Assembly: GCA_015067995.1 (NCBI GenBank)
Contig: SVLJ01000008.1
Location: 40,193-104,192 of the forward strand
Length of the DNA stretch: 64,000 nucleotides
DNA from: Oscillospiraceae bacterium
GTDB lineage: Bacteria > Bacillota > Clostridia > Oscillospirales > Oscillospiraceae
Direction: 5' to 3'
Below are positions 17,434 to 26,751 of the stretch, piece after piece (the stretch's first letter is position 1; every line of letters begins with the position of its first letter). The notes below the pieces were generated by a model. That model searched no databases. It was given only the letters and a program-made list of their open reading frames with translations, and was not told the origin of the DNA. Made by a program: the position numbers and the translations under genes.

Positions 17434-19506
17434 ATGAACGGATTTCTCCCGATTTCAAAAGCAGATATGACGGAGTGCGGCTGGGAGCAGTGCGACTTTG
17501 TCTATGTCATCGGTGACGCCTATGTGGATCACCCGTCCTTTGGTCATGCCATCATCAGCCGAGTGCTGGAGGCGGCAGGCTATAAGGTGGGCATCATTTC
17601 CCAGCCGGACTGGAAGAATCCCAATTCCATCCGCGCACTGGGTGAGCCGAGACTGGGATTCCTGGTGATGGGCGGCAATATGGACTCCATGGTGAACCAT
17701 TATTCCGTATCCAAGCACCGCCGCAAGGTGGATGCCTTTACACCCGGTGGTGTTATGGGAAAGCGTCCGGACTACGCCACGGTGGTCTACTGCAATCTGA
17801 TTCGCCGCAGTTTTCCCAAGAAGCCCATTATCGTGGGCGGTGTGGAAGCCAGCCTCCGGCGTCTTGCCCATTACGATTACTGGTCGGAAAAAATGCGCCG
17901 ATCCCTGCTGCTGGATGCGCAGGCGGACCTGCTGCTCTACGGCATGGGCGAGCGCAGCATCGTGGAGGTGGCGGAGGCACTGAATTCCGGACTGGACATC
18001 CACGACGTCACATGGATCGATGGCTCCGTCTATGCCGCTAAGGAATTGCCGGAGGACGGCGCTGCCACCATCGTGCTGCCGGAATATGAGCGGCTGGTGG
18101 AGGAGCGGAAGGAATACGCCAAGAGCTTCTATCTGCAGTATACCAATACCGATCCCTTTGTGGCCCGCCGTCTGGCAGAACCTTACGGCGGTGATACGTA
18201 TGTGATCCAGAATCCGCCGCAGAAGCCGCTGACCATGGAGGAGATGGATCATGTCTATGGTCTGCCCTATCAGCGCACCTATCATCCCAGTTACGAGGCA
18301 GCCGGCGGCGTGCCTGCTATCGCAGAGGTGAAGTTCAGCCTGATCTCTAACCGTGGCTGCTTCGGCGCCTGCAGCTTCTGCGCCCTGACCTTCCATCAGG
18401 GACGCATCATCCAGACCCGCAGCCATGAGTCCATCATTGACGAGGCAAAGCGGGTCATAGAAGAGCCGGATTTCAAGGGCTATATCCACGATGTGGGCGG
18501 CCCCACCGCCAATTTCCGGCAGCCTGCCTGTCAGAAGCAGCTGACCAAGGGCGCCTGCCAGAACCGGCAGTGCCTGTTCCCCACGCCCTGCCGCAACATG
18601 GTGGCAGATCACAGCGATTATCTGAAGCTGCTGCGGAAGCTTCGGGCGCTGCCCAAGGTGAAAAAGGTCTTTGTCCGCAGCGGTATCCGCTTTGACTATC
18701 TGTTGGCGGACAAGGACGATACCTTCTTCCGTGAACTGGTGGAGCACCACATTTCCGGTCAGCTGAAGGTGGCGCCGGAGCATATCTCCGATCCGGTGCT
18801 GGATCTCATGGGAAAACCCCGGAACAGCGTGTATCAGCGGTTTGTCACCAAGTACAAGCGCCTCAATGAGAAGCTGGGTATGAATCAGTTTCTGGTGCCC
18901 TATCTCATGTCCTCTCATCCCGGCTCCACGCTGCATCAGGCCATTGAGCTGGCGGAATATCTGCGGGATCTGGGGTATATGCCGGAGCAGGTGCAGGACT
19001 TCTATCCCACGCCGTCCACCATATCTACCGTGATGTATTATACCGGTCTGGATCCCCGCACCATGAAGCCGGTGTATGTGCCTACCGATCCCCATGAAAA
19101 GGCCATGCAGCGGGCGCTGATCCAGTATCGCAATCCTAAAAACTATCATCTGGTGCGGGAGGCGCTGGAAAAGGCGGGACGCTCCGATCTCATTGGCTTC
19201 GGCCCGGAATGCCTGATCCGTCCCCGGCGGGGCGAGAGCGCCCCTAATCCGCGGTTCCGGGACGCCGGGAAGCCTGCAGTCGGCAGCCGGAAAGACGGGA
19301 AGCCAGCGGGGAAGACCGGCGGAAAAAGCCGCAGCCGGGATGACCGGCCTCCCAAGCACGGCGGGAAACCGGAAGGGAATGGCCGGACTGCCGGCAAGCC
19401 CGGCGGCAGAGCGGCGAAGAGTACGGCTCCGGGCAAGGGAAGAACTGCCGGAGGCGGACGATCTTCCGGAACCGGCGGAAAGACCGGCGGGAAAAAGAAA
19501 CGGTAA
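17434..19506 (+). CDS. YgiQ family radical SAM protein
   Basis: MNGFLPISKADM; radical SAM cluster NRGCFGACSFCALTFHQGR; YgiQ-type C-terminal domain. Confidence 0.94.
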   Translation: MNGFLPISKADMTECGWEQCDFVYVIGDAYVDHPSFGHAIISRVLEAAGYKVGIISQPDWKNPNSIRALGEPRLGFLVMGGNMDSMVNHYSVSKHRRKVDAFTPGGVMGKRPDYATVVYCNLIRRSFPKKPIIVGGVEASLRRLAHYDYWSEKMRRSLLLDAQADLLLYGMGERSIVEVAEALNSGLDIHDVTWIDGSVYAAKELPEDGAATIVLPEYERLVEERKEYAKSFYLQYTNTDPFVARRLAEPYGGDTYVIQNPPQKPLTMEEMDHVYGLPYQRTYHPSYEAAGGVPAIAEVKFSLISNRGCFGACSFCALTFHQGRIIQTRSHESIIDEAKRVIEEPDFKGYIHDVGGPTANFRQPACQKQLTKGACQNRQCLFPTPCRNMVADHSDYLKLLRKLRALPKVKKVFVRSGIRFDYLLADKDDTFFRELVEHHISGQLKVAPEHISDPVLDLMGKPRNSVYQRFVTKYKRLNEKLGMNQFLVPYLMSSHPGSTLHQAIELAEYLRDLGYMPEQVQDFYPTPSTISTVMYYTGLDPRTMKPVYVPTDPHEKAMQRALIQYRNPKNYHLVREALEKAGRSDLIGFGPECLIRPRRGESAPNPRFRDAGKPAVGSRKDGKPAGKTGGKSRSRDDRPPKHGGKPEGNGRTAGKPGGRAAKSTAPGKGRTAGGGRSSGTGGKTGGKKKR

Positions 19507-19511
19507 AACGC

Positions 19512-19545
19512 AGGCAGCGGCCCGTATGGGCCGCTGCTTTGCTGT
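19512..19545 (+). terminator. Intrinsic terminator
   Basis: gcagcggcccgtatgggccgctgctttgct. Confidence 0.75.
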
Positions 19546-19576
19546 GACGTATCGTTCCTTCAGAAAGCACCGTACA

Positions 19577-19834
19577 TCAGTATTCCCGGAGGATCAGCTC
19601 TGTGGTGCCGCCGTCGGGGCTGACTGTGATGCGCAAAACCCTGGGGTGGTGGGAATAGGTATCCCGGAGAAAGTCGCGGATGGCGGTTCCACCATGGTAT
19701 CCGTGGATCAGGCGCAGACGGTAAGTGCCGTTTCCGGCACGGCGCAGCAGAGCGTCCACCGTGACGCCGGCCTGATAGGTGTTTTTGCCGTGGAGATCGG
19801 CGGTGATAACACCGCCCTGAGAAATGGTTTTCAA
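19577..19834 (-). CDS. Smr-domain-like small protein
   Basis: ADLHGKNTYQAGVTVDALLRRAGNGTYRLRLIHGYHGGTAIRDFLRD. Confidence 0.75.
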   Translation of the reverse strand: MKTISQGGVITADLHGKNTYQAGVTVDALLRRAGNGTYRLRLIHGYHGGTAIRDFLRDTYSHHPRVLRITVSPDGGTTELILREY

Positions 19835-20029
19835 ATGTATGCCTCCTCGTGGAAACAGGATATTGTCGGGATATTGTTATCATACTCAACAGGGAAGGCT
19901 TTGGCAAGAATCTGATGATTATGCAGTGCGGAACCGTGAAAAAACGGCCGGAGGCAGCGTTTTTCGGCAATATGGCAGAAGGACAAATGCTTTCGCTTTA
20001 AACTGATGAAATATCAGTGTGAAAGAGTG

Positions 20030-20058
20030 TTGATTTTTTCGAAAGCTTCTGTTAAAAT
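20030..20058 (+). promoter_or_regulatory. SigA-type promoter for permease
   Basis: TTGATT - 17 bp - TAAAAT. Confidence 0.6.
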
Positions 20059-20121
20059 GCATACAATCACATGCCGGACAGAGAGAAAGCAGTCCGGGAA
20101 AGAAAAAGGGAGGGTTTTCCT

Positions 20122-21519
20122 ATGGAAAACAAAATGGAACGGCGATACGGTTTGTTTACCGCCATCTGCATGGTGGTAGGCATCGTCATCGGCAGCGGCG
20201 TCTTCTTCAAGGCGCAGACTATCCTGCAGAAAACGCAGGGCGATATGATGCTGGGCATCATCGCGTGGATCATCGGCGGATGCATCATGCTGGTATGTGT
20301 GCTGGCATTCTCCGTCATGGCTCAGAAGTATGAAAAAGTCAACGGCATCGTGGACTATGCGGAAGCAACCGTCGGCCCCCGTTATGCCTACTATATCGGC
20401 TGGTTCCTGAGCACTATCTATTATCCCACCCTGACCAGCGTTCTGGCATGGCTCTCTGCCCGCTACACTTTGGTGTTCATCACCTCTGTCAACCCCGACT
20501 TCCCCCTGCTGATCCCCGCTGATCAGGGCGGCTGTGTTGTGGGCCCCGAGTGTATCGCCCTGATGCTGTTCTTCCTGTGCGCATCCTACGTCCTGAACGC
20601 CCTGTCTCCCAAGATGGCAGGTAAGTTCCAGGTCAGCACCACCGTCATCAAGCTGATCCCCCTGGGTCTGATGGCTGTTGTGGGCGTTATCTACGGCATC
20701 ATGAACGGCGGTCTGGCCAACAACTTCTCCTACAGCTATCAGGCTGCCGCTGGCGGTGCATCTTCCGGCAGCGTCCTGTTCGCAGCTGTCTGCGCCACCT
20801 CCTTCGCCTATGAGGGCTGGATCATTGCTACTTCTATCAACTCCGAGCTGAAGGATGCACGCCGCAATCTGCCCAAGGCACTGATCGTTGGCGGCATCAT
20901 CATCATGATCGTCTATATCAGCTACTTCGTGGGTGTCGCCGGCGGCGCCACCACCCAGGAACTCATCGACCAGGGCGCTACCACCGCCTTCACCAACGTG
21001 TTCGGCAACGTTCTGGGCAACATCCTGAACCTGTTTATCGCCATCAGCTGCATGGGCACCATGAACGGTCTGATGCTGGGCTGCGTGCGCGGCACCTATG
21101 CTCTGGCAGTCCGCGGTCGCGGCCCCGCGCCCGAACTGTTCTCCCAGGTGGACAGCGCCAGCAATATGCCCGCCAACTCTTCCGTGCTGGGTCTGCTGTA
21201 CTGTGCTGCTTGGGGTCTGTACTTCTATCTGGCCAACCTGGCTGCCACCTGGAAAGGCCCCTTCGTGTTCGACTCCTCTGAGCTGCCCATCGTTACCATC
21301 TACGCTATGTACATTCCCATCTTCCTCGTTTGGATGAAGAAGGCTACTGACGAGAACACCGTCCGCCGCTATGTGCTGCCGGGCCTGGCCATCGTCGGCT
21401 CTCTGTTCATGATCCTGGCCTGCCTCATTGGTCACGGTGTTGCCAACCTGTGGTATCTCATCGTCTTTGCCATCGTGATGCTCATCGGCGGCCTGTTTGA
21501 TCGCCACAACAAGAAGTAA
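20122..21519 (+). CDS. APC family amino acid permease
   Basis: YGLFTAICMVVGIVIGSGVFFKAQ; about 12 TM segments; GGGAGG before ATG at 20122. Confidence 0.93.
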   Translation: MENKMERRYGLFTAICMVVGIVIGSGVFFKAQTILQKTQGDMMLGIIAWIIGGCIMLVCVLAFSVMAQKYEKVNGIVDYAEATVGPRYAYYIGWFLSTIYYPTLTSVLAWLSARYTLVFITSVNPDFPLLIPADQGGCVVGPECIALMLFFLCASYVLNALSPKMAGKFQVSTTVIKLIPLGLMAVVGVIYGIMNGGLANNFSYSYQAAAGGASSGSVLFAAVCATSFAYEGWIIATSINSELKDARRNLPKALIVGGIIIMIVYISYFVGVAGGATTQELIDQGATTAFTNVFGNVLGNILNLFIAISCMGTMNGLMLGCVRGTYALAVRGRGPAPELFSQVDSASNMPANSSVLGLLYCAAWGLYFYLANLAATWKGPFVFDSSELPIVTIYAMYIPIFLVWMKKATDENTVRRYVLPGLAIVGSLFMILACLIGHGVANLWYLIVFAIVMLIGGLFDRHNKK

Positions 21520-21619
21520 TAAATCATTTCCCGGGGACGCTGCTTTTGCGGCGTCCTCTTTTCTTTTTTGTGCGACCGTGGTATGCTGTTGGCAGAAAAT
21601 GAGAAAGGAAGCGCTGCGT

Positions 21620-22138
21620 ATGGCCAACGTACCGGGAAAGGGTTGGGGTATCCACACCACCCTGTGTTATCTGGAGCGGGGGGATTCTTACCTGATGCTC
21701 TATCGTGTCAAGAAGGAGAATGACGCCAATCAGGGGAAATATGTGGGCGTGGGCGGCAAGTTTGAGGACGGCGAAAGTCCGGAGGAATGCGTGATCCGGG
21801 AGTGCCGTGAAGAAACCGGTCTGACCCTGACAGACTACCGCTACCGGGGGATTGTGACCTTTGTCTCGGATCGCTGGGGAGCCGAATATATGCATTTGTT
21901 CACCGCCACCGGCTGGACAGGGGAGGAAACTGTCTGTGACGAAGGGGAGCTGCGCTGGATCCGGAAAGCCGATCTGCTGCAGCTGCCCATGTGGGAGGGT
22001 GACGCTATATTCCTGAAGCTGCTGGAAGAGAACGTGCCGTTTTTTTCCTTGAAGCTGCGCTATGAAGGGGAGCGTTTGGCAGAAGCAGCGCTGAACGGAC
22101 AACCCGTTCCTGTATCGGGGAAGGAGGAAGCCGGATGA
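21620..22138 (+). CDS. NUDIX hydrolase (8-oxo-dGTPase-like)
   Basis: Nudix box GGKFEDGESPEECVIRECREETGL; AAAGGAAG RBS. Confidence 0.93.
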   Translation: MANVPGKGWGIHTTLCYLERGDSYLMLYRVKKENDANQGKYVGVGGKFEDGESPEECVIRECREETGLTLTDYRYRGIVTFVSDRWGAEYMHLFTATGWTGEETVCDEGELRWIRKADLLQLPMWEGDAIFLKLLEENVPFFSLKLRYEGERLAEAALNGQPVPVSGKEEAG

Positions 22139-22560
22139 AGATTCTGATTTCTGCGTGTCTTCTTGGCTGCCGTTGCCGCTACGACGGCGGCAGCAAGCCT
22201 CATCCTGTGGTGGAAAAGCTGGCTGGATATCATGAGCTGATACCCGTCTGTCCGGAGCAGCTGGGCGGCCTGCCAACGCCCCGTCCGCCTGCGGAGCGGA
22301 GGGGAGCCCGGGTGGTCACCGCCGCCGGCGTCGATGTGACGGAGCAGTACCTTCGCGGTGCGGAGGAGGCTTTGATGTTATGTAAACTAATGGGCTGCCA
22401 GGCGGCGGTGCTGAAGGAGCGCAGTCCGTCCTGCGGCAGCGGGGCGGTCTATGACGGCACGTTTTCCGGCACACTGATTGCAGGAGACGGCGTGACGGCC
22501 GCCGCACTGAAGGTTGCCGGAATTCCCGTGTACGGCGAAAGCGCGGCGGAAGCGCTGTGA
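22135..22560 (+). CDS. DUF523 family protein
   Basis: MKILISACLLGCRCRYDGGSKP; CPEQLGGLPTPRPPAE; LKERSPSCGSGAVYDGTFSG. Confidence 0.93.
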   Translation: MKILISACLLGCRCRYDGGSKPHPVVEKLAGYHELIPVCPEQLGGLPTPRPPAERRGARVVTAAGVDVTEQYLRGAEEALMLCKLMGCQAAVLKERSPSCGSGAVYDGTFSGTLIAGDGVTAAALKVAGIPVYGESAAEAL

Positions 22561-22626
22561 GACAAGGCTTTGGAGGAAAATGGACAAAGTGTACGGATGC
22601 CTCCGCAAGAAACTTGTGTAATTTCG

Positions 22627-22655
22627 TTGACATTTGACAAGAAATGTCATATCAT
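22627..22655 (+). promoter_or_regulatory. SigA-type promoter with embedded palindromic operator
   Basis: TTGACA - 17 bp - TATCAT; TGACATTT-N6-AAATGTCA at 22628-22649. Confidence 0.7.
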
Positions 22656-22667
22656 AGAAACAATTAA

Positions 22668-22753
22668 AAGTTGTGATACCCACGCGGCCATAGAAGTATA
22701 TTTCATTGGAAACCTCTTTGCGCCGGGCGTGCGGCATCACAACTTCATTTTTA
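22668..22753 (+). promoter_or_regulatory. Candidate structured 5' UTR with long closing helix
   Basis: AAGTTGTGAT (22668-22677) pairs with ATCACAACTT (22736-22745), inner CC/CACGC with GCGTG/GG, followed by CATTTTTA. Confidence 0.5.
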
Positions 22754-22773
22754 TCATTAGGAGGGACTATTTT

Positions 22774-24393
22774 ATGAAGAAACGCTCCAACAGATGGCGC
22801 AGCCTATTGCTGCTCGTCCTGGCGACACTGGCGATGGCCATGCCTGTCCTTGCCGCCGGTGAAGGCGGCGACGGCCCCAGCATGTACGGCACTTTCTGGG
22901 CCATGCTCCCCCCCATCATCGCCATTGTTCTGGCACTGATCACCAAAGAAGCATATTCCTCTCTGTTCGTCGGCGTGGTTGTTGGCGGCTTGTTCCTGTG
23001 TGACTTCTCTCCCATTGCCACGCTGGATACTGTCATCAACGACGGTTTGGTGTCCTCTATTGAGGGCAACGCCGGTATCTTCCTGTTCCTGGTACTGCTG
23101 GGTATCATCGTGGCGCTGGTCAACGCCAGCGGCGGCAGCGCAGCCTTCGGTCGCTGGGCAGAGAAGAACATCAAGACCCGCACCGGCGCTATGCTGGCCA
23201 CCTTCGCGCTGGGCGTGCTGATCTTCATCGACGACTATTTCAACTGCCTCACCGTGGGCTCCGTCATGATGCCCGTCACCGACGGCCACAAGATCTCCCG
23301 CGCCAAGCTCTCCTACATCATCGACGCCACTGCAGCTCCCATCTGCATGATCGCTCCCGTTTCCTCCTGGGCTGCTGCTGTTGCTGTGGCCACCGATGGT
23401 CTGGATGTGGGTTACACCGGTATCGAGTTGTTTGTCCGCACCATCCCCTATAACTTCTATTCTCTGCTGACCTTCATCTTCATCATCGGTCTGGCCACGA
23501 TGAAGTTCGATTACGGCCCCATGAAGATCCATGAGATGAACGCACAGCTCAATGGTGATCTGGGCGCCCTGGAAGGCACCGATAACATTCAGGGTCATCC
23601 CAACGGCAAGGTCATTGATCTGGTTCTGCCCGTCGTGATCCTCATCATCACCTGCATCATCGGCATGGTGTACGTGGGCGGCTTCTTTGGCGTAGACGCC
23701 TGGGGCGGCACTGACTATGCCGGCGACTTCATCGGCGCTTTCGGCAACACCGACGCATTCATCGGTCTGCCTTGGGGCGGCCTGATCGCTCTGGTGGTCA
23801 TTCTGGCCTATTATATCTGCCGTAAGGTCATCACCTTCAAGCAGGCCATGGAATGCGTGCCCAAGGGCTTCGTGGCCATGGTGCCTCCCATCACCATCCT
23901 GACTCTGGCTGTTGCTTTGAAGAACATGATCAACGGTCTGGGCGCTGACGCCTTCTTCGAGAGCATCATGACCGGCGCCGCCGCCAGCCTGTACAGCATG
24001 CTGCCTGCCGTGATTTTCGTGGCAGCCTGCATTCTGGCTTTCGCATCCGGTACCAGCTGGGGTACCTTCAGCATCCTGATCCCCATCGTGGCTGCAATCT
24101 TCCCCGCTGGCAATGAGCTGCTGATCATCGGCATGTCTGCCTGCCTGGCCGGCGCTGTCTGCGGCGACCACTGCTCTCCCATCTCCGATACCACCATCAT
24201 GGCTTCTGCCGGTGCACGGGTGAACCACATCAACCATGTGTCCACCCAGCTGCCCTATGCCCTTTCTGTGGCCGGTATCAGCTTCGTGACCTATGTGGTG
24301 GCAGGCTTCGTCCAGAACGCCATCATCTCTCTGGTGATTGGTGCTGCCCTGACGATTGGCTTCCTCTTCGCCATGAAGAAGACCCAGAAGTAA
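22774..24393 (+). CDS. Na+/H+ antiporter NhaC family protein
   Basis: Multi-TM; ASGTSWGTFSILIPIVAAI and GDHCSPISDTTIMASAGA, NhaC-family signatures; AGGAGG before ATG at 22774. Confidence 0.92.
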   Translation: MKKRSNRWRSLLLLVLATLAMAMPVLAAGEGGDGPSMYGTFWAMLPPIIAIVLALITKEAYSSLFVGVVVGGLFLCDFSPIATLDTVINDGLVSSIEGNAGIFLFLVLLGIIVALVNASGGSAAFGRWAEKNIKTRTGAMLATFALGVLIFIDDYFNCLTVGSVMMPVTDGHKISRAKLSYIIDATAAPICMIAPVSSWAAAVAVATDGLDVGYTGIELFVRTIPYNFYSLLTFIFIIGLATMKFDYGPMKIHEMNAQLNGDLGALEGTDNIQGHPNGKVIDLVLPVVILIITCIIGMVYVGGFFGVDAWGGTDYAGDFIGAFGNTDAFIGLPWGGLIALVVILAYYICRKVITFKQAMECVPKGFVAMVPPITILTLAVALKNMINGLGADAFFESIMTGAAASLYSMLPAVIFVAACILAFASGTSWGTFSILIPIVAAIFPAGNELLIIGMSACLAGAVCGDHCSPISDTTIMASAGARVNHINHVSTQLPYALSVAGISFVTYVVAGFVQNAIISLVIGAALTIGFLFAMKKTQK

Positions 24394-24425
24394 GCGGAAG
24401 ACCTGAACAACTGCAAAGTGATCCG

Positions 24426-24459
24426 GTTCCCCCGTCCCATCCGGGACGGGGGAACTTTT
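24426..24459 (+). terminator. Intrinsic terminator
   Basis: gttcccccgtcccatccgggacgggggaactttt. Confidence 0.88.
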
Positions 24460-24493
24460 GTGCCCCGTCCGTCAACTGGGGCGGCTTTCAGGG

Positions 24494-24522
24494 TTTACAA
24501 AGCAACGGTGGAGTGCTACACT
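24494..24522 (+). promoter_or_regulatory. Putative promoter upstream of birA
   Basis: TTTACA - 17 bp - TACACT. Confidence 0.5.
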
Positions 24523-24554
24523 GTGTGCTGTGAGATCGACAGGGAGGTGACGCC

Positions 24555-25547
24555 ATGAGTCAGAAGACGATGCTGGCGCTGCTGCGGGCGAATCCGGAGG
24601 GGTACGTTTCCGGCGAACAGGTCAGCGAGCAGCTGGGACTGTCCCGTGCGGCGGTGTGGAAAGCGGTGGATGCTCTGCGGCGCAAGGGCTATGAGATCGA
24701 GGCACGCGCGGGCGTGGGCTATCGGCTGGTGTCCGCACCGGATCTGGTGACGGAGGAGGAGATTCGTGCGTTCCTCCATGATGACCGGGAGCTGCACTGC
24801 TTCGCGGCGATAGACTCCACCAATACCTATCTGAAAAAACTGGCTATGACCGGTGCGCCTCACGGCACCGCGGCGGTGGCAGACTGCCAGACGGCAGGCC
24901 GCGGCCGCATGGACCGCGTGTTCCAGTCGCCCAGGGGGAAGGGGATCTATCTCTCCGTTCTCCTGCGGCCGGAGCTACCGCCCCAGAAGCTGCTGCCGGT
25001 GACGGCGCTGTGCGGCGTGGGCGTGTGCCGTGCTGTGGAACGGGTCTGCGGCATTCATCCGCAGCTGAAATGGCCCAATGATCCCGTGGTGAACGGGAAG
25101 AAGCTCTGCGGCATCCTGACGGAGATGGCGCTGGAGGGCGAAACGGGACGGCTGCAGTATCTGGTGCTGGGCGTAGGTCTCAATGTAGCGCAGACGGCGG
25201 AAGACTTTACGCCTGATGTGGCGGCTATGGCCACCTCCGTCAACGAAGCGGCAGGTCGGCAGGTTTCCCGTGCCGCGCTGACGGCGGCCATGCTGGAGGA
25301 GATCGATGCCATGTACGACGCGCTGTGCCGCGACGATACCGCAGATTATCTGGCGGAATACCGGGCGCGGTGTGTGAATCTGGGTAAAACCGTGCAGCTG
25401 ATCCGCCCCGATGGCAGCCGTGACACGGTGACTGCCGAAGCGGTGGACGAGGAATTCTCCTTAGTGGTGGGCTATCCCGACGGACGGCAGGAGACCGTCC
25501 GCACCGGCGAGGTGTCTGTCCGGGGTATGTACGGTTATGTGGAATGA
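24555..25547 (+). CDS. birA: Bifunctional biotin ligase / biotin operon repressor
   Basis: N-terminal wHTH; ADCQTAGRGRMDRVFQSPRGKGIYLSVLLRP; KWPNDPVVNGKKLCGILTEM. Confidence 0.94.
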   Translation: MSQKTMLALLRANPEGYVSGEQVSEQLGLSRAAVWKAVDALRRKGYEIEARAGVGYRLVSAPDLVTEEEIRAFLHDDRELHCFAAIDSTNTYLKKLAMTGAPHGTAAVADCQTAGRGRMDRVFQSPRGKGIYLSVLLRPELPPQKLLPVTALCGVGVCRAVERVCGIHPQLKWPNDPVVNGKKLCGILTEMALEGETGRLQYLVLGVGLNVAQTAEDFTPDVAAMATSVNEAAGRQVSRAALTAAMLEEIDAMYDALCRDDTADYLAEYRARCVNLGKTVQLIRPDGSRDTVTAEAVDEEFSLVVGYPDGRQETVRTGEVSVRGMYGYVE

Positions 25548-25565
25548 AATGAAAGGAGAGAAAAT

Positions 25566-26108
25566 ATGAAGGAACTCTGGCAACTGTTTTTCGCCTTCGC
25601 CAAGATCGGTGTGATGACCTTCGGCGGCGGCGCGGCCATGCTGCCCATGCTGCAGCGCGAGCTGGTGGATAAGCGCAGCTGGGTGGAGGAAGAAGAGCTG
25701 ATGGACTACTATGCCATCGGACAGTGCACCCCCGGCATCATTGCTGTCAATACGGCCACCTTTGTGGGTCAGAAGCGCAGGGGAGACATCGGCGGTATTT
25801 TCGCAACGGCGGGCATGGTGTTCCCGTCTTTGGTGATCATTCTGGCGCTGGCCTCTATCATCACCACGGTGTCTGATCTGGCATGGGTGCAGAACGCCTT
25901 CGCCGGCATCCGCGCCTGTGTGTGCGTGCAGATATTCAATGCTGTGTGGAAGCTGGCGAAAAAAGCCATCGTGGACAAGAAGACGGCCGTCATCTTTGCG
26001 GCTGTGCTGCTGGCAGCTACGCTAACAGAGCTTTCTCCCGTGGTATTTGTGGTGCTGGCGGCTGCCGCCGGTATCATCCTGAAGCAGCTGGAGGTGAAGA
26101 AAGCATGA
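25566..26108 (+). CDS. Chromate transporter (ChrA half)
   Basis: FAFAKIGVMTFGGGAAMLPMLQRELV; YYAIGQCTPGIIAVNTATFVG. Confidence 0.92.
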   Translation: MKELWQLFFAFAKIGVMTFGGGAAMLPMLQRELVDKRSWVEEEELMDYYAIGQCTPGIIAVNTATFVGQKRRGDIGGIFATAGMVFPSLVIILALASIITTVSDLAWVQNAFAGIRACVCVQIFNAVWKLAKKAIVDKKTAVIFAAVLLAATLTELSPVVFVVLAAAAGIILKQLEVKKA

Positions 26109-26680
26109 TCCTGCTGAAACTGTTTTATGAATTCTTCAAGGCGGGTCTGTTTGCCGTGGGCGGCGGCATGGCTACCATTCCTTTCCTGATGGACATGGCG
26201 GACAATACAGACTGGTTTACCCGCGCGCAGCTGGCGGATATGGTGGCGGTGTCCGAGTCTACCCCCGGCCCAATCGGCGTTAACATGGCTACCTACGTAG
26301 GCTTCACTGCGGCCGGCATCCCCGGTGCTCTGATGACAACGCTGGGACTGGTAACGCCCTCTGTGATCATCATTCTGCTGGTGGCCCGGGTACTGAAGCA
26401 GTTCCGCCACAACCGCTTTGTGGAGGCCGGTTTCTACGGCCTGCGTCCCGCCTCCGCCGGACTCATCGGTGCGGCAGGTGTCGGCGTGGCATCCATGGCG
26501 CTGCTGAAAGCCGGAGCTTCCATTACCGAGAGTTTCGCAATCAACTGGAAGGCTGTGGCGCTGGCGGCAGTGGTGCTGGTGCTGAGCAACTGGGTGAAGC
26601 CTACGAAGAAATGGCATCCCATCGCATTCATTGGTATCTCCGCCGTGGTGGGCGTGGTGTTCCGGTTTGCCGGTGTATAA
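26105..26680 (+). CDS. Chromate transporter (ChrA half)
   Basis: FYEFFKAGLFAVGGGMATIPFLMDMA; VAVSESTPGPIGVNMATYVGF; ATGA overlap with upstream gene. Confidence 0.92.
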   Translation: MILLKLFYEFFKAGLFAVGGGMATIPFLMDMADNTDWFTRAQLADMVAVSESTPGPIGVNMATYVGFTAAGIPGALMTTLGLVTPSVIIILLVARVLKQFRHNRFVEAGFYGLRPASAGLIGAAGVGVASMALLKAGASITESFAINWKAVALAAVVLVLSNWVKPTKKWHPIAFIGISAVVGVVFRFAGV

Positions 26681-26686
26681 ATGATG

Positions 26687-26731
26687 AAAAGAGCGTTTTC
26701 TGCCCAAAGTCGGGGGAGAAAACGCTCTTTT
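26687..26731. terminator. Bidirectional intrinsic terminator
   Basis: aaaagagcgttttctgcccaaagtcgggggagaaaacgctctttt. Confidence 0.85.
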
Positions 26732-26751
26732 GAATGTGCAGGCAACCGGCC

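Noticed and set aside
17455-19359. 634-aa minus-strand ORF opposite ygiQ-like gene
   Set aside because: Antisense shadow; His/Ile/Arg-rich, no recognisable family.
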